A stretch of 64,000 nt of DNA from NCBI RefSeq assembly GCF_001939735.1, contig NZ_MJIL01000079.1:370-64369 (forward strand). The letters are read 5' to 3'. The stretch comes from Photobacterium proteolyticum (GTDB lineage: Bacteria > Pseudomonadota > Gammaproteobacteria > Enterobacterales > Vibrionaceae). This document shows, piece after piece, positions 63,837-64,000 of the stretch (position 1 is the stretch's first letter; each line of letters starts with the position of its first letter). The position numbers and the translations under genes are program-made. Below the pieces are notes generated by a model. That model saw only the letters and a program-made list of their open reading frames with translations. It ran no database searches and was not told the origin of the DNA.

Positions 63837-64000
63837 TCTACGCCTGTTTACTCATCCCTAACAAATCATAACAAGGATGATGATTTTTTAACCACCAGAC
63901 GACAGGATGTTGTTAATTTACCAATTTCTATTTCGCTCGAGGGTATTTCTTCATGCTTACGTTTAACAAAGTGCATGTCTTTTCTAACCTGCCAGACGCA
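63800..64000. other. Unrecognised sequence beyond the NUDIX break
   Basis: AT-richer DNA. TCTACGCCT is directly repeated at 63807 and 63837. A minus-strand frame runs in from the edge and ends at a TGA at 63866 (44 residues, ending RLVVKKSSSLL), and a plus-strand frame starts at ATG 63953 (MLTFNKVHVFSNLPDA, open at the edge). Neither is recognised. Confidence 0.4.

Noticed and set aside
63800..63900. Possible integron recombination site (attC) after the NUDIX break
   Set aside because: CCCTAAC resembles a core site, but there is no matching partner site or imperfect palindrome of the right length.
63953..64000. Possible start of an IS66-type TnpB gene (MLTFNKVHVF...)
   Set aside because: Only 16 residues are visible and the resemblance is superficial; the DMRK motif is not reached before the end of the window.
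1..64000. CRISPR array, tRNA, rRNA or complete insertion sequence
   Set aside because: No regularly spaced repeats, cloverleaf-like segments, rRNA motifs or transposase genes were found on reading.

Overview
The window looks like the chromosome of a marine gammaproteobacterium, most likely a member of the Vibrionaceae close to Photobacterium. The reasons are a TorE-C-A-D trimethylamine N-oxide (TMAO) respiration cluster, several small envelope families typical of that group (DUF3541-, DUF3157- and DUF2799-like), roughly half G+C in coding DNA, and short AT-rich intergenic DNA. No rRNA, tRNA, CRISPR array or complete insertion sequence was seen. The identification rests on remembered family features, not on any search.

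Layout. (1) 0-10.1 kb, mixed housekeeping: a CcmI/NrfG-like TPR protein, OsmC, glutaredoxin, the three-gene AmmeMemoRadiSam set (amrS divergent from amrB-amrA), a secreted DUF3541-like protein, AlkB, an orphan PrpC-type citrate synthase, a nuclease/phosphatase-fold protein, a DEDD exonuclease and a macrodomain protein. (2) 10.2-31.5 kb, purine catabolism with selenium-linked molybdenum hydroxylases: mobB, then ghxQ, guaD, xanthine/urate permease, xdhD-ygfM, xdhB-xdhC-xdhA-ssnA-ygfK on the minus strand, mocA, and divergently yqeC-yqeB followed by a MauE/DoxX-like and a periplasmic rhodanese gene. (3) 32.7-48.6 kb, unrelated block: a small beta-barrel protein, a DUF2975 + XRE-repressor pair, torECAD, csaA, a large GGDEF-EAL sensor, small proteins, a TRIC-type channel, and a second near-identical DUF2975 + XRE pair. 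(4) 48.6-63 kb, second half of the purine cluster: ygeW-ygeX-ygeY-hyuA-arcC, then a GltD-like flavoprotein and NifJ (pyruvate:ferredoxin/flavodoxin oxidoreductase), all minus strand, with the sigma-54 activator ygeV divergent. (5) The right edge has an S4-domain protein and a NUDIX gene cut off after about 50 codons.

How it works together. Guanine and xanthine/urate are imported (GhxQ, XanQ/UacT), deaminated (GuaD) and oxidised by two molybdenum hydroxylases. MocA, YqeB and YqeC presumably mature their molybdenum-selenium cofactor. YgfK and SsnA are partners of unknown exact reaction. YgeW, YgeY, HyuA and ArcC look like a carbamoyl-transfer, amide-hydrolysis and carbamate-kinase route that could yield ATP; YgeX makes pyruvate from diaminopropionate, and NifJ could oxidise that pyruvate.

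The strongest regulatory observation is that the ygfK, ygfM and ygeW operons each have a sigma-54 -24/-12 element about 90-125 bp before the start codon, with a cluster of CTATCA...TGATAG palindromes 100-400 bp further upstream. This suggests one regulon under the YgeV-type activator, preserved although the two halves of the cluster are separated by about 17 kb. A second clear pattern is the pair of duplicated DUF2975/XRE modules, each preceded by the same 17-bp palindrome, TTATCG-N5-CGATAA.
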